64,000 nt of DNA, taken from contig CAJNOL010000282.1 in the NCBI GenBank assembly GCA_905250125.1, positions 60,503 through 124,502 of the forward strand, in the 5' to 3' direction. Below the pieces are notes generated by a model. That model saw nothing but the letters and a program-made list of their open reading frames with translations. It did not search any database and was not told the DNA's origin. The DNA comes from Rotaria sordida (lineage: Eukaryota > Rotifera > Eurotatoria > Philodinida > Philodinidae). Of this stretch, positions 46,824 through 58,190 are shown in pieces. The position numbers and the translations under genes were made by a program. Each line of letters opens with the position of its first letter. The stretch's first letter is position 1.

Positions 46824-48479
46824 ATGTATATCATGATTGTACAGCTGCTTATCTTCCTTGTCGTAATCAATTATTCAGTGAACGGTTTACAAGCTAATGA
46901 TTTTTACGTTCGTGATTTACCACTTTTGCCAAAAGAGGCTTCTTCCATTCGTATGCATGCTGGACATCTACCTGTTAATCCACAACATCATGGAGCCTTA
47001 TTCTTTTGGCATTTTGCAAGCAAACATATTGGTGACAAGTCAAGAACAGTAATTTGGCTTAACGGAGGTCCTGGTTGTAGTAGTCTGATTGGAGCTTGGG
47101 CAGAAATTGGTCCTTTTCGTTTTCAAGATGAAAATACAATAGTCGAAAATAATGGATCTTGGCATATGTTTGCTAATCTATTATTCATCGATCAGCCTGT
47201 TGGTACTGGTTTTTCCTATATTGATACGGATTCGTTTATTCATGAACTCAATCAAATGTCCAATCAATTTCTCAGTTTTCTCGATCGATACATCGAAATT
47301 TTCCCAGAATTACTTCAAGATGATATTTATTTAGCTGGTGAATCTTATGCTGGTCAACATATTCCGTATATTGCACAAGCAATTCTTAAAAAACGATCGG
47401 TACTAAAACTGCGCGGTCTTCTGATTGGAAATGGTTGGATTGATCCTGTGACTACTTATGAATCATATTTGCCTTTTGCTGTTGCAAACAATTTAGTGGA
47501 AAATAATTCTGTACTCTATAATAATATTGCTAATCAAGTTAAAATATGTCAACAAGCGCTTTCCAATGAAGTACATGTTTCTGACGAGGCATGTGAACTT
47601 ATCCTGAATCAAATAATGGCCTACGGTGCAATGAATAATCATTATACGACAAAGGAAAAAGGTAGATGCGTCAATGTCTACGACGTACAATTAGACGATA
47701 CATGGCCTGATTGTGGTATGAATTGGCCATCGGATATCAAATATGTTACGCTCTATTTGCATCGACAAGATGTTAAGTCACGTATTCATGTTAGTAGTAA
47801 GAAATCAGGATGGACAGAATGTGCAGATTCTGTTTTTCAAACATTTCGAGCATATCATTCTATACCATCGATTAAATTGTTGCCTGATTTACTTCGACAA
47901 ATTCCAATCGTACTTTACAGTGGTGAATACGACTTGATTTGTAATCATTGGGGGACCGAAAAAATGATGGATACTATGACTTGGAACAATGGAACTGGAT
48001 TTGATCTGGGAAATGGAACGTTAGCTCCATTAGAACCATGGATTGTAGATGATGAACCTGTCGGTCTTATTCGAACTGCACGTAATTTAACTTATGTTTT
48101 GTTTTACAACGCTAGTCACATGGTACCCTATAACTATGCACGTCGATCACGCACTATGCTACACCAATTCATACAATTGAATTTATCTTCTAATGCTGAT
48201 CAAACAACGAAAAACAATACAGCCAAAAAGATGAATCAGACAACACATCGTGCTGGTTTTATCGCAGTTGCTTCGATCATTATCATTATAGCTCTTGCTG
48301 GTCTTACTTGGTTTGTTATATGTAAGCAACAACAGATTGGAATGCCCACATCGTTTAGTGGAACTCGTGCATTGTGGTCACATAATCGCGATTTTGAGTT
48401 ACAGCAATTGGTAGTGAATTCACTTGTAGATGATGCAAATGAAAATTTTTATGCATCAGGTGACGAAACATTCGTATAA
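46824..48479 (+). CDS. Serine carboxypeptidase, Kex1/S10-like, membrane-anchored
   Basis: A 551-residue peptidase of family S10 that removes C-terminal residues, typically in the secretory pathway or lysosome. Residues 1-21 are a signal peptide. WLNGGPGCSS (about 79-88) forms the oxyanion region. GESYAGQHIPYIA (about 172-184) holds the nucleophile Ser. YSGEYDLICN (about 363-372) holds the Asp and ASHMVPY (about 429-435) the His. A single C-terminal membrane helix (about 474-498, FIAVASIIIIIALAGLTW) is followed by a cytosolic tail of about 50 residues. This layout is that of Golgi Kex1 carboxypeptidase, and of metazoan relatives less often. Intronless. There are several N-glycosylation sites. 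The start could also be ATG 46833, which changes little. Confidence 0.93.
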   Translation: MYIMIVQLLIFLVVINYSVNGLQANDFYVRDLPLLPKEASSIRMHAGHLPVNPQHHGALFFWHFASKHIGDKSRTVIWLNGGPGCSSLIGAWAEIGPFRFQDENTIVENNGSWHMFANLLFIDQPVGTGFSYIDTDSFIHELNQMSNQFLSFLDRYIEIFPELLQDDIYLAGESYAGQHIPYIAQAILKKRSVLKLRGLLIGNGWIDPVTTYESYLPFAVANNLVENNSVLYNNIANQVKICQQALSNEVHVSDEACELILNQIMAYGAMNNHYTTKEKGRCVNVYDVQLDDTWPDCGMNWPSDIKYVTLYLHRQDVKSRIHVSSKKSGWTECADSVFQTFRAYHSIPSIKLLPDLLRQIPIVLYSGEYDLICNHWGTEKMMDTMTWNNGTGFDLGNGTLAPLEPWIVDDEPVGLIRTARNLTYVLFYNASHMVPYNYARRSRTMLHQFIQLNLSSNADQTTKNNTAKKMNQTTHRAGFIAVASIIIIIALAGLTWFVICKQQQIGMPTSFSGTRALWSHNRDFELQQLVVNSLVDDANENFYASGDETFV

Positions 48480-50409
48480 TTTATGTCAAATCTTACTGGA
48501 TCATACTGTTGTAACAATTTTCTTCTGATGTTTCTATGATCGTTCTATTTTTTAAAATACTTTATAAGTACCATATGTTTACGAGGAACAAAAATATGAT
48601 AACAGTCAAATTCAAGTAGAGATGCTTACTCGAATACTGTCTATAAATTGGAGAGCGAGTTGATGACATTCATATAAAAAAAAAAGGTAACGTGTTTCTA
48701 GGATTCTGTTTGTCGGAAATATATGTCTGATCTCAATACAGTACACTGGAAAGAACATCACTTTAACAATTTGAAGATAGATTTTCATTTGTCATCTCTA
48801 CTACGAAAATCACTAATGTGCACAAACAAAAATCAAAACAGAAGAATCTTAGATTGTTTTGATCTTATCATATTGTAATGTTGACCAACTCTAACGATCA
48901 ATAAAATCTGCATCGATTTGAAGTATTGTCTTCTAGGATCCGAACATTTTCCATAATTTGTCTATATACACATGTATTTGTAATATAAAGGTCTTGCCGC
49001 CAAGCATGTAGTGATCAATGTTGATTGAAATTAGGGAATTGAATCGATTTTAATCCTTTTCTAGATTTGAAATATTTGTTTGTGTCCAATAACGTTTGCA
49101 TAAGATTCGCCTCGATATTTTATTTTCTCCAGTGACCATCTGGTATGTTATTCATTCGTAACTATATGATAGTTGAGCGCAATCTTATGATTCACTTCCT
49201 TTACATACATTGATGAATAGTAGAGACTGAAACTATGTTTCGAATTGGAATGACATGTCAGCCCAAAGAGCATATTCTTTTTTTTCAGAACATGAATGAA
49301 AAAATTCTTTCTTTTTCATACTCTGTTTCTGAATAATAAAAAAGGAATAGATGGTGCATTTTAGTAGTAAAGATACATTCTTTTATGATCTATTTTTTAT
49401 AGATTGTGTAATGATCTCATTTTAACAATCGACATATCGATGGAGTTTGTAGAGTAATAAACATCTAACTTCATAGATAAAATTTTTTTCTATTCTCTAG
49501 AAATCGATGTGTATTGACTTTCGTCTTTTTTTCTTCAAGAGATTTATTCGATCTATATTTATATATAGATAGATAAAAGTCGTATTTTTTTTCAAGTTTT
49601 AGTCAGATCGAAAATAACTAAATTGGATCTTTTTCATTTCAAAGATTTAACATGTTTGTGTTTACCAAAATAGTCAACCTTTCGGATAAGAATTCGTCTA
49701 TTGTAAAATCCTTTTTTTAATCAAGTAAATTGGTTATAAGTGTAAAATACTATTAGGTTTTCATGCAGGTTTATCAAATTTGCTAATAGCCATTTATTAA
49801 TCTATTAAAATGCCGTGCGCGTTGATGATTCTAACCCTGGGAAAAGTGTAGCACGATATTTTGTGTGACAAACTTAAAGACTATACAGATTCAACGAAGT
49901 AGATATGTGCAAGTCATAGGATTCATTAATTGGTTTAGAACTTTAACAAATATGTTGGAGAGAGAGAGATTAAATAGCAAGAATATCCTGAGTAGAAGAA
50001 ATTGCAAATATAACCTCTTTTTCATCTTGAAAAAAATTTGAGTGAATCAAAGTGCGTAGGTTAAAGTGTCGATCGGAATACACAAAAAATCCGTATTCAT
50101 ACCCACATCCCAAACAGAGAACAATCATGGTGTGGAACAAGTTTGTAATTTTTTTGCTTGTTCTTCATTTGTTTACAATGACCTCTTTTTCATAATAGTG
50201 AAGAATTATTATAATAGGTCCCATAAATGTATAACAAGTACATTTTATATTGAAGACAATCACACAACACAGATGGATTTATTCTAAGAACAACTAGAAT
50301 GATTTTAGATCAATACGTTAGTGCAATTTGACTTATTGATTCGTACGTTGTAAGATGTAAAACTTCGTCATTCGTCGCATCATGCTAGTAATGAATAATT
50401 TTAACATTT
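48480..50409. other. intergenic, no gene seen
   Basis: About 1.9 kb AT-rich. A C-rich scrap (CATACCCACATCCC) lies at about 50097-50111. The ORF at 50066-50287 is not recognisable. Confidence 0.4.
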
Positions 50410-50726
50410 GCCTATTTACGACTTCAATATGGTTTTATCTATACATTATAAAATCAATCAATCGTAGTTCCGCTTAACATTCAATTTGATGACAAATATT
50501 TAAATATTGTGAAATTTTTACGAATTTTGGACTCTATATGACTATGGCGTGAGTTGAAAGAAAATTTACAATTAAGAATAGTGCCGAGATATTCAATATT
50601 GTCACATGAAGAAACAAAATGTCCATCAAAATCAATATTAGAAATAATGAGAGGAGCAATTTGACAGTGAAATAATATCCAAAAGGTTTTTAAAAATTGG
50701 GGTTTGAGTGTGAATTTTCTCTCCAT
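50410..50726 (-). pseudogene. LINE-type reverse transcriptase remnant
   Basis: The minus frame reads IAPLIISNIDFDGHF, then NIEYLGTILNCKFSFNSRH, HIESKIRKNFTIFKYL, and after a stop a decayed SRMLS-like and FYNV-x-IKPY stretch. The order YLG-x-L-x2-K-x-F, then H-x2-(Y/I)-x-KI, then a helix and Y-x-IKPY is the C-terminal (thumb) end of non-LTR retrotransposon reverse transcriptases. Only about 80-100 residues remain, with stops. No endonuclease or catalytic FADD region is seen upstream. Confidence 0.65.
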
Positions 50727-51184
50727 CCAAACCTACGTCCTGGATACTTTTTAACACCTGAAATCCTCAGAAGATAGTTGATCGGATAGATGGGTATAGT
50801 TCGATAGTCGGCATACTGGAAACTTGATAACTCTCCTCTATTTTGCTTTCTTTACTGAATGTAGAAGCCATGTTTTTTTGTTAACATGCACTGAAATGTT
50901 TCGAATTTGAAAAATTACTTTCAGCAAACTGACACATCTAATTCTAAGACCCTCAATTCCTGCGTTGAAGTTCTTATGCAACATTAAAAATATAACTGTA
51001 CACTAAATCGTTTATTAAGCCATCTTCAACAACCAGAGAGACTATCGTATTTGTGATGTGTGAAAACCAGCAAGTATGCCATGAAATATTAATTACTTTA
51101 TTCGTTACTTACATAAAATTAACAGTTAAGATGAAACTATAGAGCGAATGAAAGCAACATAAAACTGAGCAACATTCAATTGTG

Positions 51185-52204
51185 TCATGTTTGATCAATC
51201 ATACGAATACGATCATTTGAGTAATAAAGACCAAGATTGAGTTGCCATGGAAGAGAACATTTCGTCACATCAACATTGAGTTCATGTGTGCTGTGCGTTC
51301 GTTCGTTAATTAAGCGTAATTTTTTTTCATCACAATCGACGATTAATTCAAATATGTCACTGATTTCCATATCACTAGTATATCCATTATAATTAGATTG
51401 GACAACACCATTGAGTAGAACAGCATTTCCTCCAGCCCAGCCATAAGCTGTGTTGGTGTTGGCTGAGTCTGCCATCATAGGTGCAACTTTCGGCTTGATT
51501 CCGAAGAACACCCATTTACTGGCATCTAGTTTCTCAACCTTGAAACGAAATCGATGTTGTCCAGATGAATATTGGCATTTACCACGTACTGCTGCATGAC
51601 CTTGCGACTGACCATGAATGATCACAAATCCATTTTCTTCAATTCGAATATCACCAGCTGATTGTTCCAAACAATCATCATGCCAATCGTTTATAACAAT
51701 CTTTCGGATGAATGATATCTCACTAACATCTTGCTGAATACTGATTGTTTGTGATGTAGTCCAGTCGTTCTTTATTTTATTGAGTTTATCTGTCCACTCT
51801 TTCAAATCTGTCTCGACAAAATCATCATCATCACGAGCTTTGGTCAATTGTTGTGTGAGATCTCCTAAGACTTGAGTCATCTTGTTCGTATGTTTTCCGA
51901 TTGCATTCAATAGGTGTTTGCGAGCATCGTCGGCCACTTGATGAATCTTCTCAATTGAATTTTGTTCCCATTCGTCGATTTGCTGCATGAGAGGATGTTG
52001 GCGAGGTTGTTTTGTTTGCTCATCAAAACTTTACTTCAATTGATCATGACAGAGAGAAACTTCTTCCATTTGTTGATCCAACATCTGTCGATGTTCAGTT
52101 GCATGACGTGTGCAAAAATCTTTTACACAACCACGACATGTAAATACGCCTGCTGCTTTGCCACATGTAACACAAGGTAACTTTTTGACTGTTGAACATG
52201 CCAT
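51185..52204 (-). pseudogene. B-box / coiled-coil / SPRY-like protein with one stop
   Basis: Resembles TRIM-like scaffold or ubiquitin-pathway proteins without a RING. Residues about 1-45 hold a B-box-type zinc finger (CVTCGKAAGVFTCRGCVKDF, then C-x3-H-x2-EH). TAA at 52031-52033 interrupts the frame after HDQLK. The same frame continues SFDEQTKQPRQHPLMQQIDE into a coiled coil (about residues 75-160), then a beta-rich SPRY/B30.2-like domain to the end (KWVFFGIKPKVAP, AYGWAGGN, LGLYYSNDRIRM). Start chosen at ATG 52204 (MACSTVKKLPC). Exactly one lesion (likely a Gln codon to TAA) separates two otherwise intact halves, so it may be a recent null allele. Confidence 0.82.
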
Positions 52205-52444
52205 GTGTAAGTGCGTGAATGTATGTGTTGACAAAACAATTTTAAGTCAGAAGTGAACGAAAACGAAAGAGAAAATATCTTTGTATAGAAATATTATCCT
52301 ATAACATCAATCTGCAAAAAAGAACAAATAAACATGATGCGATCTTGTGTGTCATTAAATAGAAGAAGCACGCTTTCCATTACTGTTCGAATATTCATGA
52401 TCACCTTCAGTCTCATAAATATTTATTAAATTCGTATCACTACT
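52205..52444. other. B-box gene 5' flank
   Basis: No feature seen before the MITE that begins at 52445. Confidence 0.3.
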
Positions 52445-53039
52445 AACGGGTGGTGCAAAAGTTCTCGAAAAAATGTCGCTTCATTTTTCGTCCGCTAAAA
52501 CATGTTTTATAAGAATAAAAAATATCTATTCGGAATCTATGTTGAAAGCGTTTTCTAACTGTATATTCAAAAAATTTCCATTATGTCTTGCCTTTGAGTA
52601 ACGACCACATCCTTAAATGACACTAAAATATACTCTGTAAAAAGTAACCCACAATAATTGTGGCAGAAGGAACCGATATTTCAGTATTTTTCAAATATCT
52701 CCTATGCGTTTCGTCATATATTGTGGCTTTTTTTCCCATTACATTCGTCGTTTAATTCTTTACGAACCCGGCAGAAAATACTATGGCATTACTTAAAGAT
52801 CGGCTCCTTCTGCCATAGTCATTGTGGGTTGTTTTTTTACAGCTGTAGTACATTTTAGTGCCATCTAAGGACGTGACCTTTACTCAGAGACAAGACATTC
52901 TAGAAATTTTTTGAACATACAGTTAGATAGCGCTTTCAACGTAGATTCTGAATAGATATTTTTTATTTTGTCAAAACGTGTCATGGTGTGGCCGATGCGA
53001 AATGAAGCGATATTTTCCGAGAACTTTTGCAACATTCGT
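52445..53039. mobile_element. Mariner-type MITE, 595 bp, TA duplication
   Basis: Terminal inverted arms of about 230 bp: the left begins ACGGGTGGTGCAAAAGTTCTCG-like sequence and the right ends with its imperfect complement. TA lies on each side (52443-52444 and 53040-53041). Inner arm parts also pair (GGCAGAAGGAACCGAT with ATCGGCTCCTTCTGCC). A central part of about 110 bp has no transposase. The ends and TA target fit Tc1/mariner. Confidence 0.88.
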
Positions 53040-53361
53040 TAATTAATACCTCTTTATGATAGGAGAATAGTTGCTTGTGAGTTTAGTTTTTTCTCTTCGC
53101 TGACACCTTCAACTGTGCAATTTCAGCGAAATTTTATTGACAAATTCTGGGAGAAAAATGAAAAATCACACTTTTTGAGATATGTTCTCTAAAAAAAAAA
53201 AGTTCGTATCTCTACACAATATTAACCAGAGAAACCATGTCAAACCCAGAATCGATCGTGTCTTGTACAACTCGGCAGACGCTTTCGAATGCTATATGCG
53301 ACTTGACCCAAACTATCAAAAAATGAGATGACAAACCTCGAAAACACTGGGCTTTCAGATG

Positions 53362-53395
53362 TAGGATGAGAGTGTGAGTGTGAATGGATGGATGC
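53362..53395. repeat. Half telomere-like motif (G arm only)
   Basis: GTAGGATGAGAGTGTGAGTG then GAATGGATGGATGCG: a decayed G arm with no facing C arm. Confidence 0.35.
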
Positions 53396-53439
53396 GCGCG
53401 TCATTGGTATGAATCATATTTTGTTTTTAAGAATATCTC

Positions 53440-53688
53440 TTAAAATAACTTTTGTATAATAGAGCTCAGCCAATAATCCGCGAAAGTCGTCAAACTTTTA
53501 GGATACATTAACACATTTAACTGACCAGTAATGCTTGTCACTGTGAATAACAACATAGTATCTAACAACAGCTTTTCATAAGGCATCAATCGGAAGAGAT
53601 CCATATAAATAATATTTAACCCTGTCTCTCGTAGAAATTTCTTCAGAATGTGCCAACCATGTGTCTTTCGCAATAGTCTCGACAACAC
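53440..53688 (-). CDS. Hypothetical protein fragment, 82 aa
   Basis: Unrecognised. Residues look genuinely coding (DLFRLMPYEKLLLD, then QLNVLMYPKSLTTFADYW) and the frame is open upstream of the ATG for several more codons (SDVVV). It may be an exon or a remnant of a larger protein. No signal, cysteine or motif pattern I can name. Confidence 0.3.
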   Translation of the reverse strand: MLSRLLRKTHGWHILKKFLRETGLNIIYMDLFRLMPYEKLLLDTMLLFTVTSITGQLNVLMYPKSLTTFADYWLSSIIQKLF

Positions 53689-54324
53689 GACGACATCACT
53701 GTGACATCATGTTGATATAAAATCACTCCATATAAGTATTGACCATTATGTGCTTTATAAATGTGAAAAAAATCAACTGCTAACAATCAACAAAGTGAGT
53801 CATTCGTTGATTGCTTATTGGATTTTTTTTGCCCAAATAAAATTACTCAAGGATATTTTGTACGACTATGTCGTGTTTTTTTTTCAAAAAAGAATCGAAA
53901 GAAAATGTGCGTGCTCTACCAATGATTCATATGATTATCACCTTTACCAAAACATAACAAGTAAACATATTGTGTTGATTACAATCTAGGTTGAATGATA
54001 AACTATAGAGAAGTATGCAAATATTACATTCAAGAGAGAAACAAACAAAATAGTACTCGTTGTTGTTGCCACAAATAATTAGATTGATCGGCACTGATAT
54101 TTATTGAATGTCTCTTCCTGTTATTCAGTCGTTAAAGTGTAAATCCTACAATGTAATATCCATTCATGAGTGAAAATCATTTAAACAAAATGATCACGTT
54201 CAAGAGGAAATACTCTCTATTATGATAGACTCTGTCAGAGAATTATTCTATGTTCTGTTGAAACTCAATCACTTAAAGTTCGAAATGATCACAAGAAGCA
54301 TTTCGATCAACGCGTTACTCTCAT

Positions 54325-55365
54325 CATCTAAACAGATCGATCGAATTCATCGATGCTTACCCAACTTTCTCTAACAGTGATGGTTAAGATGTGATTGCAT
54401 ATTTATGGGGTTTTGAAGTCCTCGAACATAGTTTACTTAAATTAATAATACGTTTAAGTTATCGTGGTATACCAATACCAAATATTAAAACAATAACTAA
54501 ACAAGCACTACAAGGTCTTGATTATCTTCATCGTAAATGTGAGATTATCCGTACGGCTGTAATAGTATTTTTTTTTATTTAGTTTTTCATGAAAAAATTC
54601 TTATGAAATTTTTTTTTAGATCAAACCTGAAAATACACTTATGTGTTTTGATGAAGAACATGTACGTGTTTTGGCTTATGAAGCTGCTGAATAGCATAAA
54701 CATGGTATTAAACTAGTTGGATCTGCTGGTAAGAATTAATAATAATAATAATAATAAATATTTATTTATTTATTTATCAATAGTCGCTATTGCACATATT
54801 GTAAACAAACCAGATATAAAAATTATGTCAAACAATAAGAAAAAAAAAGAGAAACAAAAACGAAAAAATGCGTGAACTAACTCAACCACTAATTCAAATA
54901 ATATTTAAATATTTGTATAAAGATTAATTATTATAATTATTTTGTTTTTAGGATGCGGAAAAACAAAAATAAAATTTACTAAACTCATCTAATCAAATTA
55001 ATTTACATAAATTGGTCCTTAACGATCAAACAACTCAATCAAAGCCAGATAAATAAAACAGTTTTCTTTTGAAAATTTCATTATTTCTTTTATTTAGATA
55101 TTTCGGGAAATATTTCTGATGAAGGAAAAATGAATGGACATAAAAGTTCTCTAAATGAAAAGTCAGAAAACAAATCAGATGAAAGTGATGAAAAAAATCC
55201 TGTTATTCAACCGGGTAATGATCATGATAAAGAACAACAAAATAATGAAAATAATAATACAGAAGAAGAACTTAATGAACAAGCTCCTCTGGCTGCTGCC
55301 ATGATTTCAGATGATTCAAATAAACAAACAACATCAAATGAATCTAATGCAACATCCACACGCAT
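54325..55365 (+). pseudogene. SRPK (SR-protein kinase) remnant
   Basis: SRPKs phosphorylate SR splicing factors. In order on the plus strand: GFEVLEHSLLKLIIR (end of N-lobe), YRGIPIPNIKTITKQ and ALQGLDYLHRKCEII (helix E region), a small intron, then IKPENTLMCFDEEHVRVLA (catalytic-loop DIKPEN). AYEAAE-stop-HKHG follows, where the family has EWQ. Then DIKIMSNNKKKKEKQKRK (start of the SRPK spacer) and an acidic, Asn/Glu-rich spacer at 55130-55355. TAA near 54370, TAG near 54690 and TGA after KRKNA break it. The catalytic HTD is not intact, and the second half of the kinase is absent; the remnant ends at palindrome T9. Confidence 0.82.
54733..54778. repeat. (TAA)n and (TTTA)n microsatellite
   Basis: AATAATAATAATAATAA followed by TTTATTTATTTATTTATC, within an intron of the SRPK remnant. 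Confidence 0.9.
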
Positions 55366-55370
55366 TTTTT

Positions 55371-55417
55371 TGGGTGTAGGTGTGAGTGTTTATAAAGAAA
55401 ACGGCACCCACATCCTA
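55371..55417. repeat. Telomere-like palindrome T9
   Basis: A short G arm TGGGTGTAGGTGTGAGTG and short C arm GGCACCCACATCC with an AT-rich loop. It lies at the exact point where SRPK-like sequence stops. Confidence 0.75.
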
Positions 55418-55429
55418 TATAATTAGAGC

Positions 55430-56987
55430 GCTATTTTTTGAGTTTGTCTGAGTCATTGAACTTTCGATTCCTTTTTTTCCTTTAAAAAGTAAGGATTTAG
55501 ACAAAACTTAAGTTCTCACATGAGCTAAGTCTATTGAGCATAAATGGAATCAGTTAGTATGGATCTGCATATAGTCATATTGTCATGGTGTTTCCTAATT
55601 AATGTTGACTGATCTATACATGAAATGAAAATATTTTCCGAAACACGTAAACTATATGACAAATAGTTTCATATATTTACTTTCTCAAAAATATTCTATC
55701 ACAAAGAATCATCTGTACATATGAAATGGCAATATATGGCATCTTTTTTCTTTTAATCTAACTGCAGATTCCTTGACAGTGAAGAAATCTAGATAATTCA
55801 ATTAGTAAAATAGCCAATTGATTATCAGAATATCTTCATTTGATTCCAGCATTGCTCTAATAAACCTTGTCATATTATTGTTTATTCTATTCAAAGCAGA
55901 TCGGTATATATGTTAGATGAAAATTTTGATTACACAAATATTGTAAACAAATAAAATGATAGCTGATGCGGTCTTTGTCCGAGTTTTATATCTAACTCCC
56001 TCTCACTCCTGTTACCCTAATTATATCATATAACTCATTCTAGAACAGTAAATAAGTCATGACACATTAACAAAAATTGAGTTTAAGTGAGGAAAAAAAA
56101 GTAGTTGAACAGCTGAACATAATGCTAATATCTCTTTAAAAGAACGCCAATGCTTTTACTACGAAGAGTAATCAAAGTATTATCCAGACGGTTGTAATTG
56201 TATATCAGGAAGCAAATCAATCCTAGTTGTATGAAATTATGTCTTGACTATGAGTACACGTGAAAAAGAATCGTTTTGTCAAGGTCAGTTTTATTCTGCC
56301 GGTACAAATCAAGTACACTCTTATCTACTCTCACGTACTCGGAATGCGACTTTCGTGGAGAATATTACAATCAATGGAATTTATAGTTTAGTGTCTATAA
56401 TGCATTTTATTCCAACAATTGACAAAAGTGACCACGAGTGAGAACAACAGAAGTCGTTTGATCAAGGTCACTTGATTCTGATGAGATGAATTATATTATA
56501 CGAATATCGAACTTATCGTTCACAAAGATATCTTCATCTATGCTTTAATAGAACTGTCCTAGTTGTGTAATATGCATAGATTTCTATGGTTTATAATGAC
56601 ATAATTTCTATCTACTGTTTTATAAATAAAAATTCATTCATTGAAACAATCTCTAATTATTGTACTGAGCATTTCGTCTATGAATGATGAGTGCACAAAA
56701 ATTCTCAATAGACTATATAGTAAAATAAAAATTTGATTATCTCTACTGTGCATGATTTTTCAGTAATGAATAGGTTTTTTCTGTATATCATTAACACAAT
56801 ATTAATATCTGGACAAAGTAGACTTCAGTTGACCATTATTTAGTGATCCTTTTTGAAGAAAATCTTTGTCACATATTTTTTGTTTTCAATTTTCCATTCA
56901 CAAATGAAGTTTTCATACAACACTAATGGTTATATATTTCATCGATCTGGAACTCCGGCGTTCTCTCAGATATTGGTGCGAGTTTTG
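55430..56987. other. intergenic, no gene seen
   Basis: AT-rich. The ORFs at 56244-56441 and 56853-57044 are not genes; the second runs into T10. Confidence 0.4.
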
Positions 56988-57315
56988 AGGGTGTGGGTGT
57001 GGATGTGGGTGTGGGTGTGGGTGTGGGTGTGGGTATGGGTATGAATGTGGGTGTGGGTGTGGGTGTGGGTGTGGGTGTGTGGGTGTGGGTGTGGGTGTGG
57101 GGTGTGGGGTGTGGGTGTGGGGTGTGGGTNNNNNNNNNNTGGGTGTGGGTGTGGGGTGTGGGGTGTGGGTGTGGGGTGTGGGTGTGCGTTGAGAGAACAC
57201 AGATTCCAACACCCCAAACCCACACACCCACACCCACAGCCATAGCCACAGCCACATCCTCACACCACACACCCACACCCACCAACACCAACACCCACAC
57301 AGCCACAGCCACATC
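56988..57315. repeat. Telomere-like palindrome T10 (largest), with gap
   Basis: The G arm (56988-57187) is about 30 units of GTGGGT with GTATGG and TGTGGGG variants, interrupted by 10 N at 57130-57139. The loop is GCGTTGAGAGAACACAGATT, whose complement has TTCTCTCAACG. The C arm (about 57210-57315) is made of ACCCAC, CACCCCA and AGCCAC units. The long His/Thr/Pro and Val/Trp/Gly ORFs here are translations of the repeat, not genes. Confidence 0.95.
57130..57139. other. Assembly gap (10 N)
   Basis: Ten N inside the T10 G arm, probably where the assembler could not size the repeat. Confidence 0.99.
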
Positions 57316-57344
57316 CTTTTTAATCAAGCTAGTCTAGTTGAGGC

Positions 57345-57557
57345 CTTTATGCAGACATAGTTTCAGGTCAAAATCGGAAAGTATAGCTTTACTGCCAATG
57401 TAGGCGTCCTCCGAAGAAAATTCACTAGGAGCTGGATATCTTCCCCAAAACAAGCCAGAAACCCGAACGTTTTTACCATAGACACAGTTCACTATGGACT
57501 ACAAGATGCGCGAAACCCCGGATAAAAAGCGCTCGGACACCTGGAAATGTTCCCTCG
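57345..57557. mobile_element. Partial Harbinger-like foldback end
   Basis: The right end GTTCCCTCG followed by TAA (57558-57560) repeats the terminus of the element at 22039-22657. Similarity extends inward on the minus strand (CGAGGGAAC, then a TGTCC and CGCTTTT at the same spacing). The matching left terminus is not found, so it is truncated or has diverged. Confidence 0.55.
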
Positions 57558-57972
57558 TAAGCTATGAATAACATCGTTTATTCCTGCTTGATTGGCGTAG
57601 TTTTTACGTAGTTGTTGATAACAAAGGTGAATATATATAATAGTCGATGGTCTTAATTTAGCATTAGTGATGGAACCTTTATCTATTGTAGACTTGACTT
57701 AACGCTTCATTTCAACAGGTTATCCTATAATGGATAGATCTCTCGAAATATTAAACTAAAAATTTTAAATAAAATATGCTCAAATAATGTATATGTAAGG
57801 ATGAAAAGAAACAACTTTAAATGCTTTTTCATTTCATAAAACAATTATTCAACGAGTATCATTACTTTTCATGGCATAGATCAGTGGTAGGTAAATAATC
57901 AATTTAAAATTAATCACGAACAGTGATATGAATCCTTTTTTAACCAAGATTTTGAAAGATGTATGACGTATT

Positions 57973-58190
57973 GGGGTGTGGGTATGAATTTTCATTTGGA
58001 CTTTTCAGACACCCACACCCAGACCCACACGCATACCTACAACCACATCCACATCCACATCCACATCCACAGCCACCCACACACATCCAGACCCACACCC
58101 ACACACAACCACACCAACACCCACACCCACCCACACCCTTACATCCACACCCAGACTCACGCCCACACCCACGCCCATACCCACATCGAC
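57973..58190. repeat. Telomere-like palindrome T11, mostly C arm
   Basis: A short G arm (GGGGTGTGGGTATGA), loop TTTTCATTTGGACTTTTCAG, then a C arm of about 175 bp of ACCCAC with CATCCA, CAGACC and CGCCCA variants. Very asymmetric arms. Confidence 0.92.

Noticed and set aside
56913..57337. Long His-Pro-Thr and Val-Trp-Gly ORFs on both strands
   Set aside because: They are six-frame translations of the TGTGGG/CCCACA arrays in T10; open frames follow from the repeat having no stop codons.
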